The notes below the pieces were generated by a model. The model made no database searches. It saw nothing but the letters and a program-made list of their open reading frames with translations, and had not been told where the DNA came from. The position numbers and the translations under genes are program-made. A stretch of DNA of 64,000 nt, taken from NCBI GenBank assembly GCA_947471745.1, contig CANJKZ010000010.1:5389001-5453000 (forward strand). The letters are read 5' to 3'. Shown here piece by piece: positions 48,939 to 59,535 of this stretch (within the stretch, counting starts at the first letter, position 1; every line of letters starts with the position of its first letter). Origin of the DNA: Closterium sp. Naga37s-1. Lineage: Eukaryota > Streptophyta > Zygnematophyceae > Desmidiales > Closteriaceae.

Positions 48939-50627
48939 ATGCCTCGAGTGTCTGGAGTGGGTGGGTGGAGTGGGTGGAGTGACTGTGGCGGGGGCAGGGC
49001 TGCTACTAGCAGTGGTACTTGCTGCTGTGACTGTATCGCGGCTGCTGCTGCTGAGAAGTGGTTTGGCTGACAGCAGCGATCGTACCCGCCAGGTGTGTGT
49101 GTGACTGATTTTCAACCCTCACCGGACACCGCGCATGCAGTTTCAGTCGGTTTCTCGGTCTCGATCAGTTTGCCATGCATGATGCATGATGCATGACCTC
49201 GAGCATCATGAGGCGGTGTGGTGGGGCTTTAAGTTTACTCAATATACATGGTCGCCGGTCGGCATGATAGTGATCAATTCCCACGCCAGGTGTGTCACTG
49301 ATTTTCAACCCACGCCGTGAGGTGTGTCGCCGGAAATCGCGCATGCAATTGCAGTCGGTTTCTTGTCTTGTTCGATTCGCCATGCATGATGCATGAGCTT
49401 AAGCATCATGAGGTGGGGTGGTGGATTTGCCATGCATGATGCTGCTGTGTGCCTGGTGGATGCGTGTGCAGCATGCTAACACACACGCCATGCCATGCAT
49501 ACCATGTACGGTGTACTGTGATGCATGGAAACATGGGGCTTCATCTGTTGCATGGAGATGTGTTATGGGCCTACCACACATGATGGGCACATGATGGGGA
49601 CAAGTGAGGTGGTCGCATGCCTGTTAGACGGAATGAGTTCTCTTTGCTTCAGTGTGTGAGCAACAAGCCACACCACTCACTTCACGCGGCATGCATTCAC
49701 GCGACATGCAAGCTCACAATGCTTCACGTGCGTGTGTGTGCGTGTGTGTGCGTGCGAGCGTGCGACCCTGCGTGTGGGAGTGTGCGTACGTGCTCTGCAG
49801 AGCACTGCGCCTTTTCCGCGTGGTGTGTGATGAGTCGATTTTTGAGTCGACTCAAAAATCGACTCATCACACGCTCTGCAGAGCACAGCGCCTTTTCCGC
49901 GTGGTGTGTGATGAGTCGATTTTTGAGTCGACTCAAGCACAAGTGAGGGCGTGAGTGCATCAACAGGGCTCCGCCATGGGCTTGCTAATGAATCTGGTAT
50001 GCCCTTCATGGTGCCACGAGTTTTATAATTTATGCCATTACTTGTTAATCTCGCTGTTGACTTGCAACTTTTGTTACTTATGTTATAAAGTGGTCTCTGA
50101 TTGTTCTCCACTTCGTCTCTGGTTGCACTCTTTTGTCATGAGTGCGCTTGGCTCGCCTCGGTTCATTCTTCTCCAAGAAGCACACACATCACCTTCGCAC
50201 ATACAGGTTCACTCAACACTCTCACAAGCTCCTTCAAACCAGCCCTCTCTCTATTCACCCCACCTCTTTTGCTTCCGCCGCCACTCATCCCAATTCTCTC
50301 TCCCTCATGCCTGGCATCTCTCCCCCCCACCATGCCACAGACCCTTGGGATCTTCCCTCGGCTTCATAGCGCCATGTGAGAATGACCTGACTTGCCACCT
50401 GCTTTTGTACATCTCAGGCTTCCCCTACATGACCATCCCTTGTGATGCCACGTGCATGCAGTGAGATGGGCAGTTGTCTAATGCGAAGCACCATCATTCT
50501 GTCTATTTCCAGCTTTTCTTGTAGGTTTTCACCCAAGGAATGGGGTTGTCTGTTCTTTGCCCAAGTGCATTTTCTTCTCTTCAACATCTCCAAGCATGGG
50601 CAGGGAGCTAATCAGGAGTTTCTATGA
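48939..50627 (+). pseudogene. E1-E6 family relic, copy E
   Basis: E1 at 48939-49092: the ATG is out of frame with the conserved hydrophobic part (VTVAGAGLLLAVVLAAVTVSRLL) because of a GTGGAGTGG expansion. The E4 remnant, ~49933-49993, reads QAQVRA, then TGA where the other copies have Trp, then the equivalent of HQQGSAMGLLMNL and a GT donor. Its membrane half is replaced by a palindromic duplication. E5 at 50342-50376 is intact (TLGIFPRLHSA). The E6 start at 50462 (EMGSCLMRSTIILS) soon stops. Clearly nonfunctional. Confidence 0.7.
49792..49936. repeat. 81-bp direct duplication with a 48-bp perfect palindrome
   Basis: GCTCTGCAGAGCAC starts copies at 49792 and 49873. The palindrome 49825-49872 is perfect around GAGTCGACTC, with arms beginning GTGTGATGAGTCGATTTTTG. 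The second copy carries only half of the palindrome. Confidence 0.88.
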
Positions 50628-51094
50628 GACTTTTTTCTCCTCTCGTCCGGAAAAGGTGCTTTCGAATGTGGTCGTGCTTGCGTGGAGTGGAGTGGAGCGG
50701 AGCGAGCGTGTGAGGGAAATGTGTGGCTTCGGTAAGGTTCCATTCCATTCACCTCACACGCTCGCTCCATTCCATTCAATTCCATTTTATTCACCTGGCC
50801 GGTTTCCACCCTCCCATCAGCTGTGCTTCACCAACAATTTCAAGAAATGGAGCATGTATAAAAAGTGGATACCGTACAAGAGAACAAGTACCGTAGCTGT
50901 GATTTGCTATCATCTACCATGTATAAAACTTTTGAACAGGAGTGCAGTCTCTACAACAATCCATGCTTCTTAAGCCAATCACCGCTCAGCCTTGAGGTGC
51001 TCGCACGCTTGAAATGACAACAATGCATGATTCATGCTTCTAGAGAATGCCATTGGAATGCAGCCATCTCCTCAGGACTCGTGTCTGTCTCTGC
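50628..51094. other. Spacer
   Basis: Contains overlapping GGAGTGGAGCGGAGCG and CCATTCCATTC simple repeats (50690-50790). No gene seen. Confidence 0.5.
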
Positions 51095-52067
51095 TCATGG
51101 AGACCCTGCTCCGCCCTTACCACCTCTTGTCATACCACCACCGCCAGTTCCCCCGCTGCCAGTTCCCCCGCTGCCAGTTCCCCCGCTGCTAGTTCCCCCG
51201 CTGCCAGTTCCCCCGCTGCCAGTTCCCCCGCTGCCAGTTCCCCCGCTGCCAGTTCCCCCGCTGCCAGTTCCCCCGCTGCCAGTTCCCCCGCTGCCAGTTC
51301 CCCCGCTGCCAGTTCCCCCGCTGCCCGTTCCCCCGCTGCCCGTTCCCCCGCTGCCCGTTCCAGGGCCGCCCATTCCTCCGCTGCCGGTTCCACGGTCCAC
51401 CACTTCCCGTTCCACTGCCGCCCGTTCCACTGCCGCCCGTCCCACTGCCGCCCGTTCCACCGCCGCCCGTTCCTCCACCGCCCGTTCCACTGCTGCCCGT
51501 TCCACCGCCGCCCATTCCTCCGCCGACCGTTCCACCGCCGCCCGTTCCTCCACCGCCCGTTCCAGCACCACCCGTTCCTACACCGCCGGTTCCTACACCG
51601 CCCGTTCCTCCGCCGCCCATTCCACCGCCGCCCATTCCACCGCTGCCCGTTCCTCCACCGCCCGTTCCTCCGCCGCCCGTTCCTACACCGCCCGTTCCTC
51701 CGCCACCCATTCCACCGCCGCCCGTTCCACCGCCGCCCGTTCCACCGCCACCCGTTCCTCCGCCGCCCGTTCCTCCGCCGCCCGTTCCCCCGCCGCCCGT
51801 TCCACCGCCGCCCGTTCCACCGCCGCCCATGCCCCCTCCAGGACCCATGCCCGATTCTGACCCGGGAGCAGGGGCACCCATGCCATCATCTATATCTCCC
51901 ATGCCTGATTCTGATCCGGGAGCAGGGGCACCCATGCCATCATCCATATCTCCCATGCCTGCTTCTGATCCGGGAGCACATAGCGAAAATGGCAAGCTCG
52001 GAAAGCAACTCGAAATACACTCTTCCGAAACTTTCCCGATATTTTTTGCCCGGCACTTTTGAGTCAA
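51095..52067 (-). pseudogene. Gly/Thr-rich (GGT/GSG) relative of the GGM genes, truncated
   Basis: The minus frame from 52067 has spacers GAPAPGSESGMGDIDDGM and then GGGGT repeats; [15 protein letters not shown] matches the spacer type of the GGM proteins. The signal peptide and [12 protein letters not shown] module are absent. The repeat continues only if the frame shifts near 51400 into GTGSGG units that end at 51095. The distal array is a 15-bp unit (CCCGCTGCCAGTTCC on plus, 51137-51365). Probably a 5'-truncated, frameshifted copy. Confidence 0.5.
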
Positions 52068-53503
52068 GGTTTTTGAACTGCATGGCCACAGTCACTTACA
52101 AAGTAACTTCGCGTTCACCTTCCCGATGCATTCTGTACATATGCGTGCATCAAATTAGACACTACACCCGCATCCGTGCAGTTGCTCAACAATCATGGGC
52201 TGCGCCACACAAAAGTTTACCCAACCATACCATGCCAACCAACTACAAAGTGACGAGTAAGCAACCCCATCTGCCACACCGTACGCGCCCACCCACGTGG
52301 CATCCAGTATCAACCCGCACGTCCACGTAAGCGTTTAGGGTTTATAACGTACCCGCACCCCAACCGTTGGATGCACATTCGGGTCACGCAATCGCGACGG
52401 TTCACGTGTCTCCTGTACATAAACTCGCGAACCGTGTTACGACATCGCGAACACCAACTCGCACATGCCAGCGCACAGACAGCGCCAGTATCTTCACCGT
52501 CCATCTGATCGATGCTCACCCTGTACATACGTGACAGTTGGTGCCAACCCACAGGTGCGCTAACCGCAAATCACTCGTTCAATACCCACTAGCATGCTAC
52601 CACGTCGCATCACTCTACTTGCGCATCGTGCGTCCGCAGCCTACACTACATTGCATAATCACCGTATACCTGTCGCGCCGCCACCGTTTCGTACACTTCG
52701 CCATATTACTCGCCACCCAGTAGTTTTTCACACGCTACTAGGTGACGACGCCATCTGCGTCGTCCATCAGTGGACATCGTCTCTACCACCGAGCTGCCGC
52801 GTCACGCACACTTATTCGATCTACCCCATACACTTGCCGGTTGATCCCGTTCTCGCACATCTAGTAACCAGTTACCATCTCATCGTTGCACTCGTTCGCG
52901 TCATCTGCACGACACAATCACGACCGTACAGCTGTCTCACCCTCCGCGCATATCACACCGCGTTTCCAGCCGTCAACCTCATCTTCGCGTCCGTACTGGA
53001 TGGTGACACGCGTAGTCCACCGTGTACGCCACTAATGTGCAATTGGTTCCTCGTCATCTCTTATCCATGTTGAATATCCAACCAGATGTCAACGCGTGCG
53101 CACCGCGAAGACTCTTACGTCCACACATTTACGTGACATATGGCACACTCCGTGAAACGCGCCGCAACATGCGGCGCGTTCCACGCCATCCCGCACACCT
53201 GGTGGACGGCCTGGCTGATGCATTCCGCATCCTAGTGGTGTAGGTGTTGTGCTATCATCTGCATCAATACCCCAATAAAGCCTCCTCACATTAACGTTGG
53301 AACGCACACACAAACATACTACGCAACCATGCATACAACTAACCCCCGTAACTTCCATTAACACACATGCAAAAACCCGTGCACACTAAACTGCTACTCA
53401 AGACCCACAACCAGAAGAGATAATGATGCCTGAGACACCTCTCCACCACCTGTCCCCTCAACGGTCCGCAACACGATCCATGACGCCCCCCACGCCAGTC
53501 GGC
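52068..53503. other. Junction region, C/A-rich, no gene recognised
   Basis: Left of ~52330 is GGM-type flank; right of it base composition and codon texture change and resemble the rest of the distal cluster. Plus-strand frames here (52594-53073, 53022-53243) have no recognisable features. The left end of the putative large transposon is probably in this interval, but without the right end its terminal repeat cannot be paired. Confidence 0.4.
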
Positions 53504-55561
53504 CTACTCAGCACCAACTGACGCCGAAAGGTCGTCATCCCCCACGAGGTCTTCTGACTGAGCTGCGGCGGTGGGCTTCATGTGCTCCAGGCCGCACGCA
53601 GAGATGCGCAGTCCATGGCGGCCCCAGGTCCACGCCTCGCGCTCCGCGTCATACTCCGGGTTGCGGATCCGGATCGCCCTCTCCACGGCCTCCTTCACCA
53701 GGACCTTGAGGCCGTCCACAACGTGGGCGTTTCCCCCGGCCGAGTTGGAAAGCCGGCCTTTCCTCTCCTCCCAGTAGAGGACGCAGTCGGAGACCTGCGG
53801 AAACACCCAGCTTGTCACTCAAATGGTACGACAGTACAACGCAAAAACCGTGCACACATTGAGCGCACAAACTCACCACATGCTCCAACCAGGCCAGGTG
53901 GTACACCTTCAGAGTCATCACCAGCCCGGCCTTCTTAGGCCTGAATGCAGCCTTCGCGCATGTCGTGAACGCCCGAGAGGCAAACGGCATGCCGTCCCGG
54001 TCTGTCGCCCAGCTCGTGAGCACCAGGGTTTCTGCACACCACATGCGCACAGTCAGTGTCAGTGGCCGCCATACACTCATTGTCAGCATACCAACACGTA
54101 GGCGACCCCACCTGCTGTCTTCATGGCACTCACCAGGGCGGTCAGCGCCAAGCCCAATGCGCTCCCGGATCTTCTCGATACTGCGCTCCTTCTCTGGTGC
54201 CCACGGGCTGGATGCGTCCCTGTCGTCGCGGAACAAGCCGAGCTTGGGAAGTGCAATGTCTCGCACGCGGGCGGCGGCCCGCGTCTTCCACTCAGAGAGC
54301 GTCTTGTTGAGGTCCGCGCGTCGCGACTTGTCAGCCGCCAACGCCAAGCAAGCGAAGCTATGCGGCAGGCGGTCCAGCACCGCACACACTCCATGAGTCT
54401 TATCGTCGCTGCTCGGGTAGAAGGTCATCGTCGACGTCGGCCTGTTGAGAAACATGTGCACCCTGGCGAGCTCGCAAACCCTCTGCGCACGTATGGTGTA
54501 CACGATGAACAAAGTAAGCGTCATCCGATGAGCGTCAACTGCACATCAGTGCACTCCAAATCGATGACGGTTCAATAGACCCCTCCGGAAACATGCCCGC
54601 TCACCTTCCACGCCTTGTCCGTCGGCAAATGCTCCAGCGCACGTTGCAGAATAGGGGACTTTGCGGTACGCATATGACGGCCACCAGAACCATGCGTGTC
54701 GTCCTCGTCGTCCTCGCCCTCGTCATCGGACCCTCCACTCCACGTCTCGCCACGCTGACGCTTCGGGTTCATACACCCCTGTCCCGGGTCTCTCTGCTTC
54801 TGCGCCTTACGCTTACGAGAGCCACCGGAAGGCCGAGACATCGCATTCAAGAACAGCGCCTCCAACCGCGCGTTCTCCTTGGCGATCTTGTCCTGAGCCT
54901 GTATAAGTTGCTCGAGGACCCTGCTCGGGATGCGCACGTCATCGACGTTTGGGTTCAACGTGTTCCCGCATGTGCGGTCCACAGGTCCGTCCGCATGTCC
55001 TCGGCCGTCACCTCGAGGCACATCCGTGTCCCGCGCGCCTTGGCTTGCGCGCGTGTCAGCATTGGGCGCAGCGGTTCCCGCACACCCATCGTCGTTCGTC
55101 TTCGCCTCCGGAGCAGGGTCGGCGGATTCTTCGTGTGAGGCGCTGGCCGAAGTGTCTGAGCCTTCCTCGTCATCCTCCTCGCTGCACTCGGACGAATCTG
55201 CACTTTCGGCGCCCGTCCCGTCATCTGTGGGTGAGCGAAACACCACAAAGGCACAACACCCCAAGTTAGCAAATGGCATGTCACTGGGGTCCGAGTTTGT
55301 TCAGAGCGGACAAAAAACAGTAATAACGTCATGACACATCCACACATGCTCGGGCTGCATAACTTGCTCCGGCTGCACCACCTCCTTTCCCTTCTTGGCT
55401 AAGCTCAGGCGCTTAGGAATGGTCGCCCCACGTTTCCCGTTCGACAGTCGACCTCGCGGCATCGTCAGCTGGTACGACGCTCGCAGGTACGCCGGCGGGA
55501 GTGAGACACGTCGCGACCGGCCTCCACCCCTCGTATCGTCGGAAGCAATTGAGGTATCCAT
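53504..55561 (-). CDS. Acidic, nuclear-looking protein of the transposon cluster, five exons
   Basis: Exons on minus: 55561-55346 (MDTSIASDD..., basic), 55224-54605, 54482-54134, 54031-53877, 53794-53504. The last four are consistent in phase; the exon 1/2 junction is one base off in this model. Exon 2 has an acidic Ser/Glu/Asp stretch (SSECSEEDDEEGSDTSAS), a helix RVLEQLIQAQDKIAKENARL and a basic run SRKRKAQKQR. Exons 3-5 have a mixed fold with LSEWKTRAAARVRDIALPKL, AFTTCAKAAFRPKKAGLV and ISACGLEHMKP. No known domain recognised. It is the same orientation as the Ulp1-type gene upstream and may be an accessory DNA-binding or regulatory protein. Confidence 0.65.
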
Positions 55562-56092
55562 TTTCGCAAGGGAAGTATGCAGTGAGTTGCTTTCACAATG
55601 ACGCTCAATACGATATTTCTACACAAAGTTGGGGGCCCAAATTCTTAACACGCCGGAGCACCGTGTACACAATGAGTTTGGTAGGCAAAACTACCACGTA
55701 CACATCTGGATGATCGCAATCCGAAACGACGAATAGATGGACACCACGTCAACGTACCTAGTGATGCATGTGTGCACAGCAGAACCACACACTGCGCACA
55801 TCCTGTTGACATAACCGTATCCATAGTCCTCGTTTGTGCTGCCATCAGGCTCGCAAACTGGTTCTCGGTATTCAGTGATTTCATACACCACTTCGTAATA
55901 TAGCACACCAAGTGCACGATTACACAACCGGATTACAACACATGTCGGTCACACCATGTACGCACACGTCGTAACGTTTATTACACATGCATACATGCAC
56001 GCTACAGCAAGCGCTGTACATTAGCAAGTGCAATACAAAACTAAGCAACTACGTGCACGACCTGTCTCCCATATGCTTTGTCTATACATCCA
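55562..56092. other. Spacer with a small minus-strand exon-like frame (55927-55757)
   Basis: The minus strand reads LGVLYYEVVYEITEYREP ... NRMCAVCGSAVHTCIT and then a GTACGT donor at ~55756. The CxxC pair and good donor suggest a real exon, perhaps an upstream exon of the 55561-53504 gene or a separate small gene. No start codon could be fixed. Confidence 0.35.
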
Positions 56093-58621
56093 CTATGCAG
56101 CAGGGCCTGACGTATTCTCATGTGCACCAGTATCTTCCCCTCGCTCTTCCTGCTCATTGTTCTTTGCACCCCCGCCCTGCTCGCTCACAGGGGCCGTCCC
56201 CCCACTCTCCGCATTGTCGGGGACCTCTGGTTCGTTGGTAGCCATGGTGTTGCTATCCACCACCCTGTGCCTCTTTGATGTACCTGTGGCACCCCCACGC
56301 TTCCTGCCACGTTTCAGCTTGCTGCTCACGCTATCCAGCGCCTCCCGCCAGCTCCTCCACCTCCACCACTTCCGCGCTTCCACCAGGATCTGCAAATCTT
56401 CTTTGGTGCAACCACGCAGCATCGCCTTCTCTGCGGCTGACAGGCTGACCGTGTTGGGTATCTTGTCACGTGGCCTCAGCACGAACGCACCTGCGGCGTA
56501 CGCGAACGCCCCCTCTTCCTCCGTGCTGTACGCTCCCAGCCGCTGCTGCTTACGCTTTCCACCTTCCTTAATCAGGATCTTCACGCCGTACTTGCCGGAT
56601 GCTTTATCCAACTTCACACCCGTGTATCTGGAGGCACACGCTTCGTCATCATCCTCCTCGTCGTCTGTGTCTGACACGAGATCCTCCTCCTCTTCGGCCT
56701 TCACCGTCTCCTTCCCTCGCGTGTCTCCCCACACGTCAGCTCCAGCTGGCACACCCGCCCCGAGCAGGTGCATCCCGCGCGTGAACATCCAGTGAGGTAT
56801 GGTCCCGTGCGAGAGGTGCGGGTTCTGCAGCAAGGTCGATGTCGGCTCACATGCAGCGAACGTTGAGGCCAGCGCAACCCGGGTGGCATTGCGCACGCCA
56901 TCCTCCTCAGGACTGCTGTCATCCCGCCTCTTACGTGCAGACGGACGCTGTGGAGTGCGTGGAGCATTCTTGGTGCCACCCGCCTCTGCTTTCGCGCCGG
57001 TCCCCGCGTGACCCCCATGCAGCAGTAGGTGGGTTGCAGCTGTCACCACCTCGTCCCGCCTCAGTCCTACAAAGTTGGCGAGTACGGTGAAGCTGGCGTC
57101 CAGGTACCTCACATCGTTATTCAACGTCGCCAGACGCCTCATCATCTCCGTAACCCGTGCGTCCTCCACAGGGCGAGTGACCGGAGCTTGCCTCCCCTCT
57201 CCCATAGCAGCGTTCCTCTCCTGCACCACTGCCCCCTCATCGGTAACCCGGCCTTCGTCCTGCGGGGGGATTTCAATCCCCAGGTCCTCCAGCTGTTTAA
57301 TAAGATCTCCGCACGCGTGTGCACACAAGTCGCGCCACATCTCCCGCATGTATTGGTGCGGTGTCACACCCTGGAACCAGAGGCCGTTCAAAACCGTGGT
57401 GAAGTCGGTATTCACCAGGGTCTTGAGGTACTGACAAACAAAAATCCCACAGTCCTCCTTGTTAGGCTGCTGTGGCAGCTTATCCTCCTGCAAATACGGG
57501 ACCGCATATGCGAGTTAGAAATCAGTATACTTGCGGGCGCTTACTGCACATTGGTATCTACAGAGTCCGGTTGCATGCTCACCCGTAGAATGATGCAGTC
57601 CACCTCCGTCAGCATCTTGTCCACAAACTCCATGTTCGCGTTTGGGTTACTCGCCTTGGCGAGTTCGGACAGCACGCTGCACGCAAGAGGCCAGAGGCGT
57701 TTTTAAATACCGACCATGTACGACTACTGGAGACATTGTCATTAAAACCATGACTCACAGCTTGGTTCCTGCAAAAATCTTGCGGGTATTCCGATTCTTG
57801 ATGGAACTGTCCAGCAAGACCAACGTCATGCGCTCCTTGCCCGTAGATTTCGATGACTTGGTGAGCACCGATGGACCTATAGCGATGACGACCGAATAGT
57901 GTTCACTGCGCTCAACATGAGGGGGGTTAAACGGATTAGTTGTTAGACAGTACACCCCGGCTCACAACAGAAACCACTCACAAGCACTTTATGCACGATA
58001 CTCACGACTCGAGCACCGGGATCGCCAGATAATCGTGATCCAGAAGCGGCCGCCCGTTTCCCAGCGTTACCGGCGCTCCATAGTCATTCGTCTGTGTGTA
58101 AGCCTTGCAGTCCATAGCGGCCCATGTCTTCCCATCACGGAGCTTTGGCTTCCTGATGCTAAGCAGCCTGCCGAGTGCACGAAAAAGTTCATATCAGCAC
58201 ATCAGGGTCCGCGAGATCCGTAATAATCGCGCAACATGTCGCGTCAGGGGTGTGACTGTCGGAACGACACTTACACGTTGTGGAATTCGATCACACCATC
58301 AGTAATCCACCGATCGTCCTCTATGGACATGAGGTCGTCCTTATCCACTTCACATCCGACACCGCGGTGATTCATGAGCTTCATGTTGCTGTACGATGAT
58401 TTCACATAATTCCGGGCGATAGTGGCCACCAAGTCGTCCGGCACCGGCTCTCGCGCCTTTTCCACCACATGATTCGCGAACTTCTGGGCCCTATTGTCGG
58501 CCTTGTTCGACGACCTGGATCTGGTGACGGGCGGGGCAGCATCTTGGTCATCGGAGCTGCTGCTAGTCTCCGGTTCATAGAACCGGTTGCGCTTAGAGAC
58601 CAACTGCTTAGGTTTCGCCAT
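56093..58621 (-). CDS. Ulp1-type (C48) cysteine protease with C-terminal AP2-like domain, five exons
   Basis: Exons on minus: 58621-58275, 58167-58006, 57905-57759, 57676-57583, 57487-56093. All junctions are GT-AG and in phase, giving 714 codons. Residues 1-40 are Ser/Asp-rich (MAKPKQLVSKRNRF). The protease triad is visible: His ~172 in EHYSVVIAIGP, Asp ~202 in MTLVLLDSS, Gln ~256-257 and Cys ~263 in LPQQPNKEDCGIFVCQYL. After a linker, residues ~536-600 match an AP2/ERF-type fold (SRYTGVKLDK, KYGVKILI, QRLGAYSTEEEGAFAYAAGA), followed by a basic tail (KLKRGRKRGG). Ulp1 proteases process SUMO-like tags and are known accessory genes of several transposon groups; AP2 domains bind DNA. The combination suggests a transposon-encoded, DNA-targeted deSUMOylase or processing enzyme; that role is inference. 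It is divergent from the transposase at 59536. Confidence 0.82.
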
Positions 58622-59535
58622 CATGAACGAACACTGACAGGCATTCGGAAGACGAAGGAAGATCAATACGTGAGCACGGAGGGGATGACTGGGTGAGCAC
58701 AGCAACTATGGGATCTCGCGACAATGGCACTATTCGGAAGGAAGGGGAGAGCAAGGCGTAACCCTTGCCTACAATGTCCAGCTGGTGCGAACGTCATGTA
58801 TATACCCAATGGTCGACACCGTTGGCGCAACATCGCATGCGATGTCCAGGTGTGATGCGACAACTCGACTGGATGTGATGGTGAGGTGCCAAGCAGATCC
58901 ACGTGTGAGAAGCCTAGGGTTTCGGTTGATGTGGTCCTCGGTGTGGGTGGTTTACCAAACCCGGTGCATGGAATACATTGTGGTTTCGCCATTTGAATAC
59001 GATTTATTGCGGAATCCGAATGACGCGGAAACCGATAACGACGTACGCGGTAGGGGGCACATGTGGTCGTTGTGTCTCCAGCGTGCGCCAAGTCTTGATG
59101 ATGATCTGGCAGAGTTGCCCGGGTTGAGATAATCGTGTACTGGTGAACGCGGTTGTTCAATGGTTTGCTATATCTGTATATTGCTGTAATATGCGGGGCT
59201 TGTTTAGGTGAAATGTGATACATTCCACACAAATTCAGTGCAGACTTTGGGAGTTTGGGGTTGGCTCCCGACATGTTTCCAGTGTAAATGTAAATGGCTC
59301 TACGCCTTTATGTGTCAAAGAGTTATCAGTTGAAATGTACAATTTCATACCCCAAATTAACAGTTTAGTGTACTTTCATTAATTGTAACACAAGATCCGC
59401 TATTCTGTGCACACGGTCTACGGTTTCTTGCACATGTGTGTTCGAGAAGTTTGTCCTCGGAGTTGTATTAGAGTGTACCTGAGGTACTCAGCAGTGGTCC
59501 TACTGCTGGCCCAGCTAGGGTTTCTTGGCTCTAGG
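58622..59535. promoter_or_regulatory. Divergent promoter region between protease-AP2 gene and transposase
   Basis: About 0.9 kb between two divergent start codons. The right third (59200-59400) is AT-rich compared with its surroundings. The minus frame 59274-58663 has no recognisable features. A shared bidirectional promoter is likely. Confidence 0.45.

Noticed and set aside
52594..53073. 159-codon plus frame in the junction region
   Set aside because: C/A-rich sequence with few stops by composition; no homology to neighbours or plausible domain.
58663..59274. Minus frame upstream of the protease-AP2 gene
   Set aside because: It has no recognised motif and overlaps the divergent promoter; the protease model already has a good ATG at 58621.
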